Source: Lycorma delicatula (Eukaryota > Arthropoda > Insecta > Hemiptera > Fulgoridae). Taken from it: a stretch of DNA of 64,000 nucleotides. Location: NCBI RefSeq assembly GCF_047948215.1, contig NC_134460.1, positions 8,799,501 to 8,863,500 of the forward strand. The letters run 5' to 3'. Under the pieces are notes generated by a model. That model saw nothing but the letters and a program-made list of their open reading frames with translations, was not told the DNA's origin and made no database searches. Both the position numbers and the translations under genes were made by a program. Numbering within the stretch: position 1 is the stretch's first letter; each line of letters starts with the position of its first letter. Of this stretch, positions 11,460 through 23,104 are shown piece after piece.

Positions 11460-13560
11460 AAAATTAGAGGGCGAAAAACGATTCCCGTTAAAGCCCATAA
11501 GGGCTATGAACGTGGAGGGGGTGGGGTGGTGTGGCGACCGGAAACGTCACAAGGATGAAGATTGGGATGAGGTTAGGAAAAACACATCCCAACAACTTCA
11601 GTTATCGGGATAAGCTGCTCCGCGAGGGCAGCCATGAGGTTGGCAAGAAGATGTCTAAGGGATGTCCTCAGGGCCGCGTGTTGGATCTACTATTGTGGGT
11701 GGTGTAGTTTGATTTTTCCTGCATTTGAGGTTGCCCAGCGGGAGTTGCATCGTGGCTTATGCTGACGATGGGCTCTGCTGGTCGAAGGAAGCTCGCGAAG
11801 GGAGGTTGAACTCCGAGCCACTCGAGCTTGCAGGATGCTTGAGCTGTGGGATCATCATCACATGATGACGTTTAGCCCGGGAAAGACCACAATAATGCTC
11901 CTGAAAGGCCGTTTAGCAGTGAATCGGCGTATTCGTGTTTGTTGGCAGGCCAGCGTAAAAGTATGTTCAGATTCAAAAATACCTCGGGGTGTTTTTTGAT
12001 GAGAAATTGCAGTTTAAGAGGCACATTCAATACGTCGCGGAGAGGGTCTGCCATGTCTTTCGACGTGTGGTGAATCCACACATTGGAGTCATTAATTTTA
12101 ACTTCATTGGGGGTCTTAACTTTAAAACCATGAGCATCCTGTATAAAGGAATGTGCGAGGCTATTATGCTATACGCGGCGCCTGTTTAGGCAGACAGGCT
12201 AAAATGTAAAAGTTATCAGGACATATTATTAAGAGGTCAAGCCCTAATATTGTTAACGATAACGGGTAGTTACCGTACTATTTTACGGGAGGCAGTCTTG
12301 GTGATTGCAGGTGTGAAACCGATAGACTTGATTGCGTCTGATAAGCAGCAGCGGTTGCTAAGAAGACCGATGATTTGACTTTGGATAAAGTTCGAGAAAT
12401 TGTACAACATGGCAATGCCTTGTGGCAGGCCAGATGGGATGAGACGATGGTGGGCGTTATAAGCATGATCTCTCTCCAAATGTTGTTGGTTTGCGGGACG
12501 CTTCTTGGGTGCACCCTAATAAACATGTGACACGATTTCTTTCCGGCCATGGTGCTTTTAGGGACAGACTGCAGAAATTCGGCCTGGTAGATTCTGGGAT
12601 GTGTCCTCAGTGTGAACAATTGGACGACACCTACCATGTTATTTATGGGTGCTCGAAGTAAGAGTGCTCGCGTATGGAGACCATCTGTCGGTTTGATCTT
12701 TTCCGGTTGGCGTTGGAACTCCGTGTAAACTGGAGGAGCCACTCTGAATGAGCAATAGTGATGTTTTATAGTGTATTTAGCAAAGGAAAGGGTTGCTGAG
12801 GGAATCTAATGCTCTGCTTGGATTTCTCTTGTATTCTGTTTTTATTGATATTTTGTTTTATAAATAATGTTTTTGTTGTTCTTCTTATTCTTTGTATTGT
12901 TTTGTTTCAATCTTACTGTGTTGTTATTGTTCCGTGTAATATTTTTATGTTTTGTGTTGTGTGTTGAACTCTTACCTTCTACGGACAGGTGGTTCAATTC
13001 CTTTATTTAGTAAGGTCTTTTCAGTCTTGTTTAAGACTGTGAAATGGTTTTTGTTTTGAGTTCATTAAATAGTAGTACACCGATGCAAATGCCACGAGTG
13101 ACATTCCCATCTTTGGCATCCTGGCCGAGGCGGACTGGAATATGGCAAAAGACGAGGCTCCAAAGATGACCTCCGGTAAAGCTCATAAGGGCTCGTAACG
13201 GTACGAAGGTGGAGGGTGTCTTCCTCGACGGGGTCAGGTCAGGGGCAAGAAGGGGGTATAGCCAAAAGCGAAGGCATTGACTTTGTTAGTACTTTTACAG
13301 ATGTAAATGTCTGCCGAGGCATTTGCAGCGGAGGCATCCCGACTGAGACCTGGCTGGTGACTGTGAGATGTATTCAGTTAGAGGGTTTAAAGACGACCTC
13401 CGGTAAAGCCCTTCAGGGCCAGGAACGGAGGGGGTGGTTCGGCGACCGGAATCGCCAAAAGGTGGGTGTCTTCCCCTACGGGATTGGGAGATCCGGAAAG
13501 CATGCATGCAAAGGAGGAAAACATCTCCTTTGGAAATCACGTGCCCTGAAAACTAACTAA
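11460..13560 (+). mobile_element. R1-like LINE remnant with repeated 3' UTR units
   Basis: Plus-strand blocks in order are: KGCPQG (about 11658), MTFSPGKTTIMLLKGRL (about 11866-11915), YLGVFFDEKLQFKRHIQYV (about 11980-12040), MSILYKGMCEAIMLYAAPV (12131-12187), ITGSYRTILREAV then VIAGVKPIDLI (12258-12335), LWQARWDE (about 12421), HVTRFLSGHGAFRDRLQKFG (12522-12582) and the Cys/His cluster CPQCEQLDDTYHVIYGC (12603-12653, CX2CX8HX4C). These are the reverse transcriptase through the C-terminal zinc knuckle of an R1-like ORF2. Stops and frameshifts are frequent. A motif of the type 'cctccggtaaagccc..aagggc..gaacgg' appears at about 11486, 13168 and 13398. It looks like a 3' UTR unit, and its presence both before and after the RT part is unusual. 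Confidence 0.7.
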
Positions 13561-14240
13561 TGCCATAGATGTTAGGACAGTTGAGCTAATGCTTTATCCT
13601 GCTGGAATCACACCACATTCAAATCTATTCCATGACAGAGCAATTCAGAAGAAAGGAAATCTTGTAAAATGTTTGTAAACTGATCAGAATTGACTCTTCC
13701 CATATGCACATTTTCTTTGAAAAAAAGGGGCATACGATTACAACACCTGCCAGAGCATACCAGATAGTTACAAGTAAGTTGTGATGAGGATGAATACAAA
13801 GCTGCTTACAATTCGTATCAGATCAGTAACGAAAATTTTGTTATTTTAATGTGCCTAGTAAATAAAAATGCGCTTCGTTATTCATCAGAAAAACCATTTC
13901 TAGTAAATAAAATTTGCATAAAATGTTACCAGATTCGCTATGTCACGCTCATTTAGATTTTAAAATACTATACGGATAAAAGTTCAAATACTTATCCAAA
14001 TTTTTTCTGACTTCACTCTGGGATAAACGAAGGCAACAGGATTCTTTTTTTGTTTAGCGGTGAGAGCTCCTAATCATTACTTGCCTGACTCTTGTCACTT
14101 CTGGAAGTTTCTTACGAAGTGCACATGATGGATGGCTTGTTTATGGTGGCATAACAGTAATTCGGAAATTTGTTAGCCACAACTTAATCGTACTGCGGCT
14201 AGGAACGGCACACCATGACGTGAAATACTGAAATGCCGAC
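13560..14240 (-). pseudogene. DUF4817-type DDE transposase pseudogene
   Basis: On the minus strand, 14210-14000 reads PSRSTIKLWLTNFRITV, the helix-turn-helix region of DUF4817-type transposases, followed by a KLPEVTRVRQ segment and NLDKYLNFYPYSI. Downstream come NEAHFYLLGTL with QNFRY (about 13830-13880, the position of the first catalytic acidic residue, here Asn-Glu instead of Asp-Glu), WYALAG (about 13770), VNSDQFTNILQDFL and IDLNVVWFQQD (about 13600, second catalytic Asp). Several frameshifts and stops break it. The order matches the Tc1/mariner-superfamily transposases often annotated with DUF4817 in insects. The C-terminal third is missing at 13560, where the R1-like element ends. Confidence 0.65.
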
Positions 14241-15078
14241 GGAATATCCGTTATGTAATTACATTTGAATCCCTATTTTTAAAGTACATTTCCACTACTA
14301 AAACTCGATGTACAAGGGTTCCATTGTTGTACTGTGTACAAGTGCCAATACGGTTCCGTACGATGTACTATACCTTTATCTCTTAAATAATCTCTGGTAT
14401 GCAAGGTCCATTTTAATTCCCACCTAACCGTCAGAATTCCCAACTTATTTTAATTTAAAAATCACAAGTTTCCGTGATCGATCTTGTATTTAGTATATGT
14501 ACAATCGATTTTAATTTATAGTTCTATTGTATAAGTAAAAACATTGAAGATAACGATCAAGCCTTTCATGCGTTACTCAGAAAACGTTGGATTCAACAAA
14601 AATCAAAAGTATTTTCATAAAACTACTTTTACAATGTATAATATTAATTTAAAAAAGTATACTTTTTATTGATTTACAGATTAAAAATTCTACAGAATAT
14701 CCCATGTATACAGAATACATTAAATAATATTATTCATCCACTAAATAAAATTGTAAATATATAAATATATACTTCTATCAAAAGTACTTGTATCAAAATC
14801 AATTTGCAATTTATTTTTATAAAATAAATGCCAGTTTATCCAGAAAAAAATGATAAATTGGATTGAATTAAATTGACTTTTAATGTTTTCATCCTTGCAT
14901 CTGTTTTTCTTTAACATTATGTTGTTTGAATTTACCTCTGATATTTAAATTCTACCTCTAATACTGTAAGGTTGGTTCATTTTATATGTTTTCTTATTAA
15001 TTTTTGTATTTTACTCTTAAAATTTGGTATAATTTTCTTGCAAATCTACTAATGTAACTATTTCTGTTAAATGTTTTT
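14241..15078. other. AT-rich DNA, no gene recognised
   Basis: No coding or repeat signal is recognised on either strand. The right edge is the 11-bp target duplicate of LINE copy 3. Confidence 0.5.
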
Positions 15079-15089
15079 TAAAGAAAACT

Positions 15090-16968
15090 GAACGTAGAAA
15101 ATATAAGAATGCTAGTGATGAAGAAAGTAAAAGGAACTATCGGCAATTAAGAAATGCTATAAACAGGAAGTGCAAACTGGCGAAAGAAGAGTGGATTAAA
15201 GAAAAGTGTTCAGAAGTGGAAAGAGAAATGAACATTGGTAAAATAGACGGAGCATACAGGAAAGTTAAGGAAAATTTTGGGGTACATAAATTAAAATCTA
15301 ATAATGTGCTAAACAAAGATGGTACAACTATATATAATACGAAAGTTAAAGTCGATAGATGGGTGGAATATATTGAAGAGTTATACGGAGGAAATGAATT
15401 AGAAAATGGTGTTATAGAGGAAGAAGAGGAAGTTGAGGAGGATGAAATGAGAGAAACAATACTGAGATCTGAATTTAAGAGAGCATCAAAAGATTTAAAT
15501 GGCAAAAAGGTTCCTGGAATAGACGGAATACCTGTAGAATTACTGCGCAGTGCAGGTGAGGAAGCGATTGATAGATTATACAAACTGGTGTGTAATATTT
15601 ATGAAAAAGGGGAATTTCCGTTAGACTTCAAAAAAAGTGTTATAGTAATGATACCAAAGAAAGCAGGGGCAGATAAATGTGAATAATACAGAACAATTAG
15701 TTTAACTAGTCATGCATCGAAAATCTTAACTAGAATTCTACACAGAAGAATTGAGAGGAAAGTGGAGGAAGTGTTAGGAGAAGACCAATTTGGTTTCAGG
15801 AAAAGTATAGGGACAAGGGAAGCAATTTTAGGCCTCAGATTAATAGTAGAAGGAAGATTAAAGAAAAACAAACCAACATACTTGACGTTTATAGATCTAG
15901 AAAAGGCATTCGGTAACGTAGACTGGAATAAAATGTTCAGCATTTTAAAAAAGTTAGGGTTCAAATATAGAGATAGAAGAACAATTGCTAACATGTACAG
16001 GAACCAAACAGCAACAATAACAATTGAAGAACATAAGAAAGAAGCCGTAATAAGAAAGGGAGTCCGACAAGGATGTTCCCTATCTCCGTTACTTTTTAAT
16101 CTTTACATGGAACTAGCAGTTGATGATGTTAAAGAACAATTTAGATTCGGAGTAACAGTACAAGGTGAAAAGATAAAGATGCTACGATTTGCTGATGATA
16201 TAGTAATTCTAGCCGAGAGTAAAAAGGATTTAGAAGAAACAATGAACGGCTTAGATGAAGTCCTACGCAAGAACTATCGCATGAAAATAAACAAGAACAA
16301 AACAAAAGTAATGAAATGTAGTAGAAATAACAAAGATGGACCACTGAATGTGAAAATAGGAGTAGAAAAGATTATGGAGGTAGAAGAATTTTGTTATTTG
16401 GGAAGTAGAATTACTAAAGATGGACGAAGCAGGAGCGATATAAAATGCCGAATAGCACAAGCTAAACGAGCCTTCAGTAAGAAATATAATTTGTTTACAT
16501 CAAAAATTAATTTAAATATCAGGAAAAGATTTTTGAAAGTGTATGTTTGGAGTGTCGCTTTATATGGAAGTGAAACTTGGACGATCGGAGTATCTGAGAA
16601 GAAAAGGTTAGAAGCTTTTGAAATGTGGTGCTATAGGAGAATGTTAAAAATCAGATGGGTGGATAAAGTGACAAATGAAGAGGTATTGCGGCAAATAGAT
16701 GAAGAAAGAAGCATTTGTAAAAATATAGTTAAAAGAAGAGACAGACTTATAGGCCACATACTAAGGCATCCTGGAATAGTCGCTTTAATTTTGGAAGTAC
16801 AGGTAGAAGGGAAAAATTGTGTAGGCAGGCCACGTTTGGAATATGTAAAACAAATTGTTAGGGATGTAGGATGTAGAGGGTATACTGAAATGAAACGACT
16901 AGCACTAGATAGGGAATCTTGGAGAGCTGCATCAAACCAGTCAAATGACTGAAGACAAAAAAAAAAAA
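15090..16968 (+). mobile_element. RTE-like LINE family A, copy 3, longest copy, 11-bp target duplication
   Basis: This is the longest member in the window. The direct repeat TAAAGAAAACT at 15079-15089 and 16969-16979 brackets it. The frame starts inside the basic linker that follows the endonuclease in RTE-type proteins (ERRKYKNASDEESKRNYRQL) and runs through GKKVPGIDGIPVELL, the RT motifs and the C-terminal tail to the stop at 16950-16952. The endonuclease itself is missing. Confidence 0.9.
15216..16952 (+). pseudogene. Family A reverse transcriptase with one nonsense codon
   Basis: The two open parts, 15216-15686 and 15762-16952, are in the same frame. The break is a TAA at 15684-15686, where the sister copy at 38715-40195 has GAA (CEEYRT context), so a single G-to-T change explains it. 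The protein is the reverse transcriptase used for target-primed insertion. It has RT motif A as FIDLEKAFGNVDW, where sister copies have AFDNVDW, then RQGCSLSPLL, FADDIVIL and the LYGSETWTIG tail. The loss of the conserved Asp in motif A, besides the stop, suggests this copy is non-functional. A poly(A) of about 14 bases follows six bases after the stop. Confidence 0.8.
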
Positions 16969-16979
16969 TAAAGAAAACT

Positions 16980-17469
16980 TCAAACTTCATTCTGTTTGTT
17001 TATTTTAATTCTTTTTTTTTTTTATTAAATTTTGTTTAAAATAAGTAGGGTATGTATCTATAGAATAAAAAAAGAAGAAAATCATATAAAAATAATATTT
17101 CTAAAATAAAATGTACAGAGAGACTATTTGGATATAACTATGTAATGTAAATGCATGAAAAATTATTGTAAATAAATAAATAGATAAACATAAATCATTC
17201 AATTGTCATCTCACTGAAAGGTGTTATTTCTAGCACCTGTGCTTTCTTCTTGTTTATATGAGATGTCAGAAAAAAAGAAAACAATCTCTGATAAAAATTT
17301 TTATCCATGTTTGTCTGATATGGAATAAAAGTTGAACAATGCATCTCTTAGAACAATACCTAGTAAATAAATTTTAAAATTAACTTCTCCCCGTAAAAGC
17401 ACTAAACATAAAACTAAATAAATCGAAAGATCGGCTATTTAAAAATTAAAATTATAATTTATAGCTTCT
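16980..17469. other. AT-rich DNA, no gene recognised
   Basis: Nothing recognisable is seen beyond A/T-rich sequence. Confidence 0.5.
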
Positions 17470-18110
17470 GTTAAACTGCAAACTGTATTTGGATCTAATC
17501 AACGAATGGCTAGCTAAATGGAAGATGAAGATTAATCCGGCATGTTACGTTTACAAAGAGGAGAGGTGACCGCGATTTCAACTTAATGCCGTTTTCTTCC
17601 CGCATAATAACAGCATGCGATACCTAGAACTGCATCTGGAACACCATCTGACGTGTAGGATTCATTTTAGGGAGAATAGGATACATCTTAAACTTAAGTT
17701 CAGGAAGATGTACTGGTTGCTAGGCAGGGGATCGGAACTATCATTACCAAAATATTAATTACTTACTCAGCGGTCCTGAAACCGATTTTGACTTACGAAA
17801 TCCAACTACGGGACACGAAAAGAGAGAGTAATATCGAAGTCGTACAGCAATTTTATAACAAAATATTGCGAAATATAATAGAAGCGCAGTGGTTTGATAA
17901 AAACACTGAAATACACGATTATCTGGGATTACTAACCGTTCGAGAAGAGATTAAGCGATTTCCTATAAGTTAAAAAATGAGATAGAACAAACGTGAACTG
18001 GTTCGCGGTTAACCTCCTGGATAACAGTGACGACGTTAGGCGCCTAAAGCGACTGCATATGTTAGATTTGTAAGTTCTCCAAGATTTGAAGTGAATCAGC
18101 TATCCTAGGA
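17470..18110 (+). mobile_element. Jockey-like LINE remnant, end of reverse transcriptase
   Basis: Plus-strand blocks are: LINEWLAKWKMKINPA (about 17496-17545), MRYLELHLEHHLTCRIHFREN (about 17617-17680), KMYWLLGRGSELSLP (about 17707-17750), KILRNIIEAQWF then EIHDYLGLLTVREEI (17854-17955) and LLDNSDDVRRLKRLHML (about 18012-18065). This order is the thumb and C-terminus of Jockey-clade reverse transcriptases. Frameshifts and stops are present. The 61-codon open frame at 17788-17973 is only one piece of it. The 3' end is not defined; related C-terminal blocks occur at 25030-25250 on the minus strand. Confidence 0.65.
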
Positions 18111-18630
18111 TGTTTGTTGTTCATTGTCAGAATTCTTCATTTCGTTTCGACATTTACTTTTATTGGTTCTTTGATTTGTTTCCTCGTTTCTTTGTTTGAT
18201 GAATAATTCTCTGTGTGATTGATAAGATTATTTTTGGTATTTTATTTGCTTTATATGTTCTGAATTTGATCAATGTTCCCTGGACTCATCTTTATACGTA
18301 CTTATTTATGTTTATTATATATATATATATATTTACGTATACTATATAAGACATATACAATTCTTTGAGAGATTTCAATGGAAATCCCTCTCTGCATGTC
18401 ATTTTACTTATGGTTCAGGTAAATTGGAATCGAATGGAAATTAAATTCTGGGGGAAAAAGAGGTACTTGATTGTTGTCGCACAGCCCCTTTTTCTCACTT
18501 TTTTCGATGCAATTTCTTTGTCAAATAACAAGGTATTAAACATATTACTACAATAATAGGTTCTACTTAAACAAAAAATATGTTGCATAAATATAAAATT
18601 CTCTTGTGTTAAACAAAAAAATATGTTTGT
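18111..18630. other. AT-rich DNA with a short (TA)n tract
   Basis: This may include the 3' UTR of the preceding Jockey-like remnant. A (TA)n tract lies at about 18318-18335. No coding sequence is recognised. Confidence 0.4.
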
Positions 18631-18717
18631 TAGCGATCGTAGGTTATGTTTATTTAAATTATGTTGAATCCGTGTAGTGACGAATCGTACGTATATCAAC
18701 GTAACCTACGCTCGCTA
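18631..18717. repeat. Inverted repeat, 16-bp arms
   Basis: The arm at 18631-18646 (TAGCGATCGTAGGTTA) is the reverse complement of 18702-18717 with one mismatch. The spacer is 55 bp. The arm sequence is related to that of the inverted repeat at 35395-35462, so this may be a small palindromic repeat family. Confidence 0.6.
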
Positions 18718-19446
18718 CCCTCGTCTAATTAACGTTAAATATGCATATTATATTAACCTTATTTTTATCCCACTGAATAAGACGACTTTGGAAAAAAGTT
18801 TTCATTATGCAAAATTGAATCGCAAATATAATTTTGTAAATCCAGAGAAAGGAGTCAACACTCAAAATATTGATGAAGTAAATCATCATTTGGAGAGTTA
18901 ATTAGCTGAATTCATTTGGCGTAAAAAATACTGGAAACGGCAAAAGTTTAATTCTATTCTCAATAGCATTCGTGAGTTTTATCCTCTGAAAGTGTGATGT
19001 ATTGTGTTTATAAATTTATATTGTATTTATGAGGTAATTTTTTGTTGTTTATTGGAATTTTGTAATTTTTATTTTTCATTAAAAAGATTTATTTTTGGAC
19101 CTTAAAAAATTATTCATTTTATCATGAAATCTGAAGAAGTTGCATCAAAAAAGTGAAAAAATGGTGGTTTGATAATAAACAAATATCAAAAAGAGATAAA
19201 TTGCTATAAAAACATATAAACGTATATTTATTTATACAGAAGACCAGAAAAATTGTAGTTTACATTGCCTGTAAACTTCATAGAATTAGTTTATTAAAAA
19301 CAACGGTTATAAAAAATCTAAGCAACAAACATAAATTAAGCATTTGCGAAACATATACTGGTAACAGTAATGCCGAAACTTCACCATTGAACAACTACAA
19401 AATACCAACCCCAGTATGTAATAGTATGAATTTTAAATGGGTTAAA
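18718..19446. other. AT-rich DNA, no gene recognised
   Basis: Short open frames exist, but none has a recognisable family pattern or codon bias distinct from background. Confidence 0.5.
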
Positions 19447-20337
19447 TTTTTTTTTTTGTCTTCAATCATTTGACTGGTTTGATACAGCTCTCCAAGATTC
19501 CCTATCTAGTGCTAGTCATTTCATTTCAGTATACCCTCTACATCCTATATCCCTAACAATTTGTTTTACATATTCCAAACGTGGCCTGCCTACACAATTT
19601 TTTCCTTCTCCCTGTCCTTCCAATATTAAAGCGATTATTCCAGGATGCCTTAGTATGTGGTCTATAAGTCTGTCTCTTCTTTTAACTATATTTTTCCAAA
19701 TGCTTCTTTCTTCATCTATTTGCCGCAATATCTCTTCATTTGTCACTTTATCCAACCATCTGATTTTTAACATTCTCCTATAGCACCGCATTTCAAAAGC
19801 TTCTAATCTTTTCTTCTCAGATACTCCGATTGTCCAAGTTTCACTTCCATATAAAGCGAAACTCCAAACATATACTTTCAAAAATCTTTTCCTGACATTT
19901 AAATTAATTTTTGATGTAAACAAATTATATTTCTTACTGAAGGCTCGTTTCGCTTGTGCTATTCGGCATTTTATATCGCTCCTGCTTCGTCATTCTTTAG
20001 TAATTCTACTTCCCAAATAACAAAATTCTTCTACCTCCATAATCTTTTCTCCTCCTATTTTCACATTCAGTGGTCCATCTTTGTTATTTCTACTACATTT
20101 CATTACTTTTGTTTTGTTCTTGTTTATTTTCACGCGATAGTTCTTGCGTAGGACTTCATCTATGCCGTTCATTGTTTCTTCTAAATGCTTTTTATTCCCG
20201 GCTAGAATTACTATATCATCAGCAAATCGTAGCATCTTTATCTTTTCACCTTGTACTGTTACTCCGAATCTAGATTGTTCTGGAACATCATTAACTGCTA
20301 GTTCCATGTAAAGATTAAAAAGTAACGGAGATAGGGA
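19447..20337 (-). mobile_element. RTE-like LINE family A, copy 4, broken
   Basis: This minus-strand copy has poly(A) as poly(T) at about 19446-19457 and homology up to 20337. It starts inside the RT domain just before the FADDIVIL box. It is broken by a nonsense change at 19516-19518 (MKR to MK-stop) and by a disruption near 19985-19995 that shifts the frame within the GRSRSD segment. No target duplication is visible, and the 5' junction abuts a hairpin at 20352-20396. Confidence 0.85.
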
Positions 20338-20351
20338 GTGGAGATTGGACT

Positions 20352-20396
20352 CGATTTTTAACCAATCTCAAAGTAACAGAGATTGGTTAGAAATCG
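20352..20396. repeat. Hairpin, 18-bp arms, at the 5' junction of LINE copy 4
   Basis: Arm 20352-20369 pairs with 20379-20396 at 17 of 18 positions across a 9-base loop. The loop and inner arm resemble the last LINE bases (AAAGTAACA-GAGATTGG versus AAAGTAACGGAGATAGG), so the hairpin probably arose by copying of the LINE end during or after insertion. Confidence 0.7.
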
Positions 20397-21556
20397 TTTT
20401 ATCATCATCAGAACATTATACCTTTTTCCCCGTTTTTGCTCATAGCTGGAATATCTGTCTGATTGGTTAAACGTTGACATTAAGATAAATTTTATCTGTC
20501 CAACATATAAAAGAGGCGTGCACTAAATATTACCAGGAACAAAAATAAAATAACACTTTTTTTATTTATTTTATTTTTTATTCTTATTCTAAAAATTCTG
20601 GCTAAGAATACCGTCATAGTATTTCATAAATAAAATTTAGTTATCAATTAATTTTGTTTCTTATTATTTCATTTTCGATTATCATTTTTACACATTTTTT
20701 TCTATAAATTTTCCTGTAATTGTCTAACAATTACCTGTTAAACAATCGATAAGACAATAATATAAGTTCAACTTTAAATAAGATTTGTTATAAAAGATTT
20801 TAATCTGTTTTATCAATTTAATAATTCGGAGTCTGCTATATTCTTTTGTTCTAAAAGCATTCCTTTAGATAAATAATTCCAAAAGGTTTTCAATTTCCAT
20901 TGGTCATAAATCAATACAAAAAGTTGTTGTAAATAGTAGATTTTTTTCTAACGTAACATTTCAAGGAACATATACTTAATACAAATCAATTTATTTGTAT
21001 TTAAAAAAAATTCACTGTTGCAGTGCTAATATCCTGATATTTTCCAAAAGTACTAAACACATCTTACATTATAGTATATATTTTATTATAAATTACATAT
21101 TACAAACCTACATACATTAACTGATGAGAAAAAATTTCAAAATTAAAGGCTGATCAGTGCAAAGGATATATTACACAACAGTTACAATGTAGTAGCCAAT
21201 CTTTATTCAGTCAAAAGCATAACCGATAAATAAATTTCAGTAGCCAAAACATAGAAAAAAAATAACATTATAAAAATTCTATAATACCCAATATCCTGAG
21301 TTCTTTTGATTTATTTATCTAGTATGCGTTATTTATTTTTAATACAAATAACCTTTAATCAAATATTTAACTTTTTGAAAATATGTTCTTTTAATTAAAT
21401 TAATATATTTTGTACGAATAAACTAGTTATTTTTATCAACGTCTTTGTTTGATGTTTAATTAATATTACTGAGTTATGGTAGCTAAATCATCAATTTTTA
21501 AACAATTTATAAGGGATATATTACATTAAAAATAAATAAATAAATATATATATATA
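20397..21556. other. AT-rich DNA, no gene recognised
   Basis: No coding or named repeat is seen. The right end approaches a (TA)n run used as the target of LINE copy 5. Confidence 0.5.
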
Positions 21557-21564
21557 TTGTTTAT

Positions 21565-21954
21565 TTGGACAATCGGAGTATCTGAGAAGAAAAGATTAGA
21601 AGCTTTTGAAATGCGGTGCTATAGGAGAATGTTAAAAATCAGATGGGTGGATAAAGTGACAAATGAAGAGGTATTGCGGCAAATAGATGAAGAAAGTAGC
21701 ATTTGGAAAAATATAGTTAAAAGAAGAGACAGACTTATAGGCCACATACTAAGGCATCCTGGAATAGTCGCTTTAATATTGGAAGGACAGGTAGAAGGAA
21801 AAAATTGTGTAGGCAGGCCACATTTGGAATATGTAAAACAAATTGTTAGGGATGTAGGATATAGAGGGTATACTGAAATGAAAAGACTAGCACTTGATAG
21901 GGAATCTTGGAGAGCTGCATCAAACCAGTCAAATGACTGAAGACAAAAAAAAAT
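21565..21954 (+). mobile_element. RTE-like LINE family A, copy 5, 8-bp target duplication
   Basis: This short 5'-truncated copy begins within the ETWTIG segment and is open to the stop at 21938-21940. TTGTTTAT at 21557-21564 recurs at 21955-21962 after the poly(A). The flank is a (TA)n-rich segment. The preserved frame encodes only the C-terminal tail downstream of the RT core. Confidence 0.85.
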
Positions 21955-22022
21955 TTGTTTATATATATATATATATAAACAAACATATATATATATTTGT
22001 TTATATATATGTATATATAATA
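21955..22022. repeat. (TA)n tracts with repeated TTTGTTTATA motifs
   Basis: Alternating (TA)n runs are separated by TTTGTTTATA and its reverse complement, so the stretch is strongly self-complementary. It adjoins the 3' target duplicate of LINE copy 5. Confidence 0.7.
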
Positions 22023-22025
22023 CAT

Positions 22026-22940
22026 ACAAAATTTGTATAAAGATAATTATTGTAAAAATAAAAATAAAAACAAAATTAAATATCGTATTTTATAAAAAAA
22101 AATAAAAACACATTAATAGTACGGGATAATCATTGATTGATAAATTATTTACTATAAAATATTGTAAGAATTAAATAAACACGAAAAAATATATTACAGT
22201 TCAAATAAATAAGTTATATATTCAACAGAAGATGAATTTTGCATTATTAAAGAGAAAAATAAACAACCCAGACATCGTAAAAAAGTGTAAAAAAGTTAGT
22301 ATATTAGAGGTAATAAGAAGTGTAATAAAGTTACATATAAAAAGAAAAATAAGGGTATGATAAAAAGAAAAAGTAAAAGAAATGATGAAAGCAAGATGAA
22401 ATAGATTGGTCCCGGAAAATATGAAGAAGAGGATGAAGTAAAGTAAAATTGCTAAAGCAATTGGGAAGTCCACACGACGGTCGAGCTGATTGTATACTCA
22501 ACAATTTTTCCAGAACACTTCTTTCATCCTCCCTCTTAACTGAACCCATTTCCTTTTTCAACGACAAATAAGTCTTAAAAAAGTCAACGAATTGAGAGTT
22601 GAAAAGCAAGTAAATAATGAACAACTTATTACATATATATTATATATTCTAGTTAAAACGACAGTTTGATTTATTTTGGCATTATCTTTTATAAAACTTT
22701 CATAAAGCAAAAAAGTTTAAAAGTATTTCAAGTTTTTCGTCGTTATTAAGCAAAACATGAACATATAAAAAAAAAGTTTATGTGTCTACATAAACACTTC
22801 TTGGTTGGTACAGGATATATTTTATTACTACAACAACACTATTTTCCCCAAAATATTTAGTTAATATTTCAGTAATTTTAAAAGAATTTCTCTTCAAATA
22901 TATTACTTCATTTTGGTACTATCGCACATACGCCCACACT
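22026..22940. other. AT-rich DNA, no gene recognised
   Basis: Overlapping minus-strand open frames at 22222-22624 are hydrophobic, Phe-rich translations of A-rich sequence and have no family pattern. Confidence 0.5.
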
Positions 22941-22941
22941 A

Positions 22942-22984
<43 letters not shown>
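22941..22984. repeat. (CA)n-(TA)n compound microsatellite
   Basis: About 12 CA repeats are followed directly by about 9 TA repeats. Confidence 0.95.
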
Positions 22985-23104
22985 GATATAGTATTAATTT
23001 CTACATGTTAATTTACATGAAAATGAAAATATTACTCGTATTTGTTATTAAATAATTTTAAAAACTAATTATCCCTGACTAGAATAATATCATTTTAAAA
23101 AATA

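Noticed and set aside
12278..12742. 154-codon minus-strand frame
   Set aside because: It is antisense to the R1-like RT and zinc-knuckle segments on the plus strand.
13216..13560. 114-codon plus-strand Gly-rich frame
   Set aside because: It lies in the repeated 3' UTR motifs of the R1-like element and has no family pattern.
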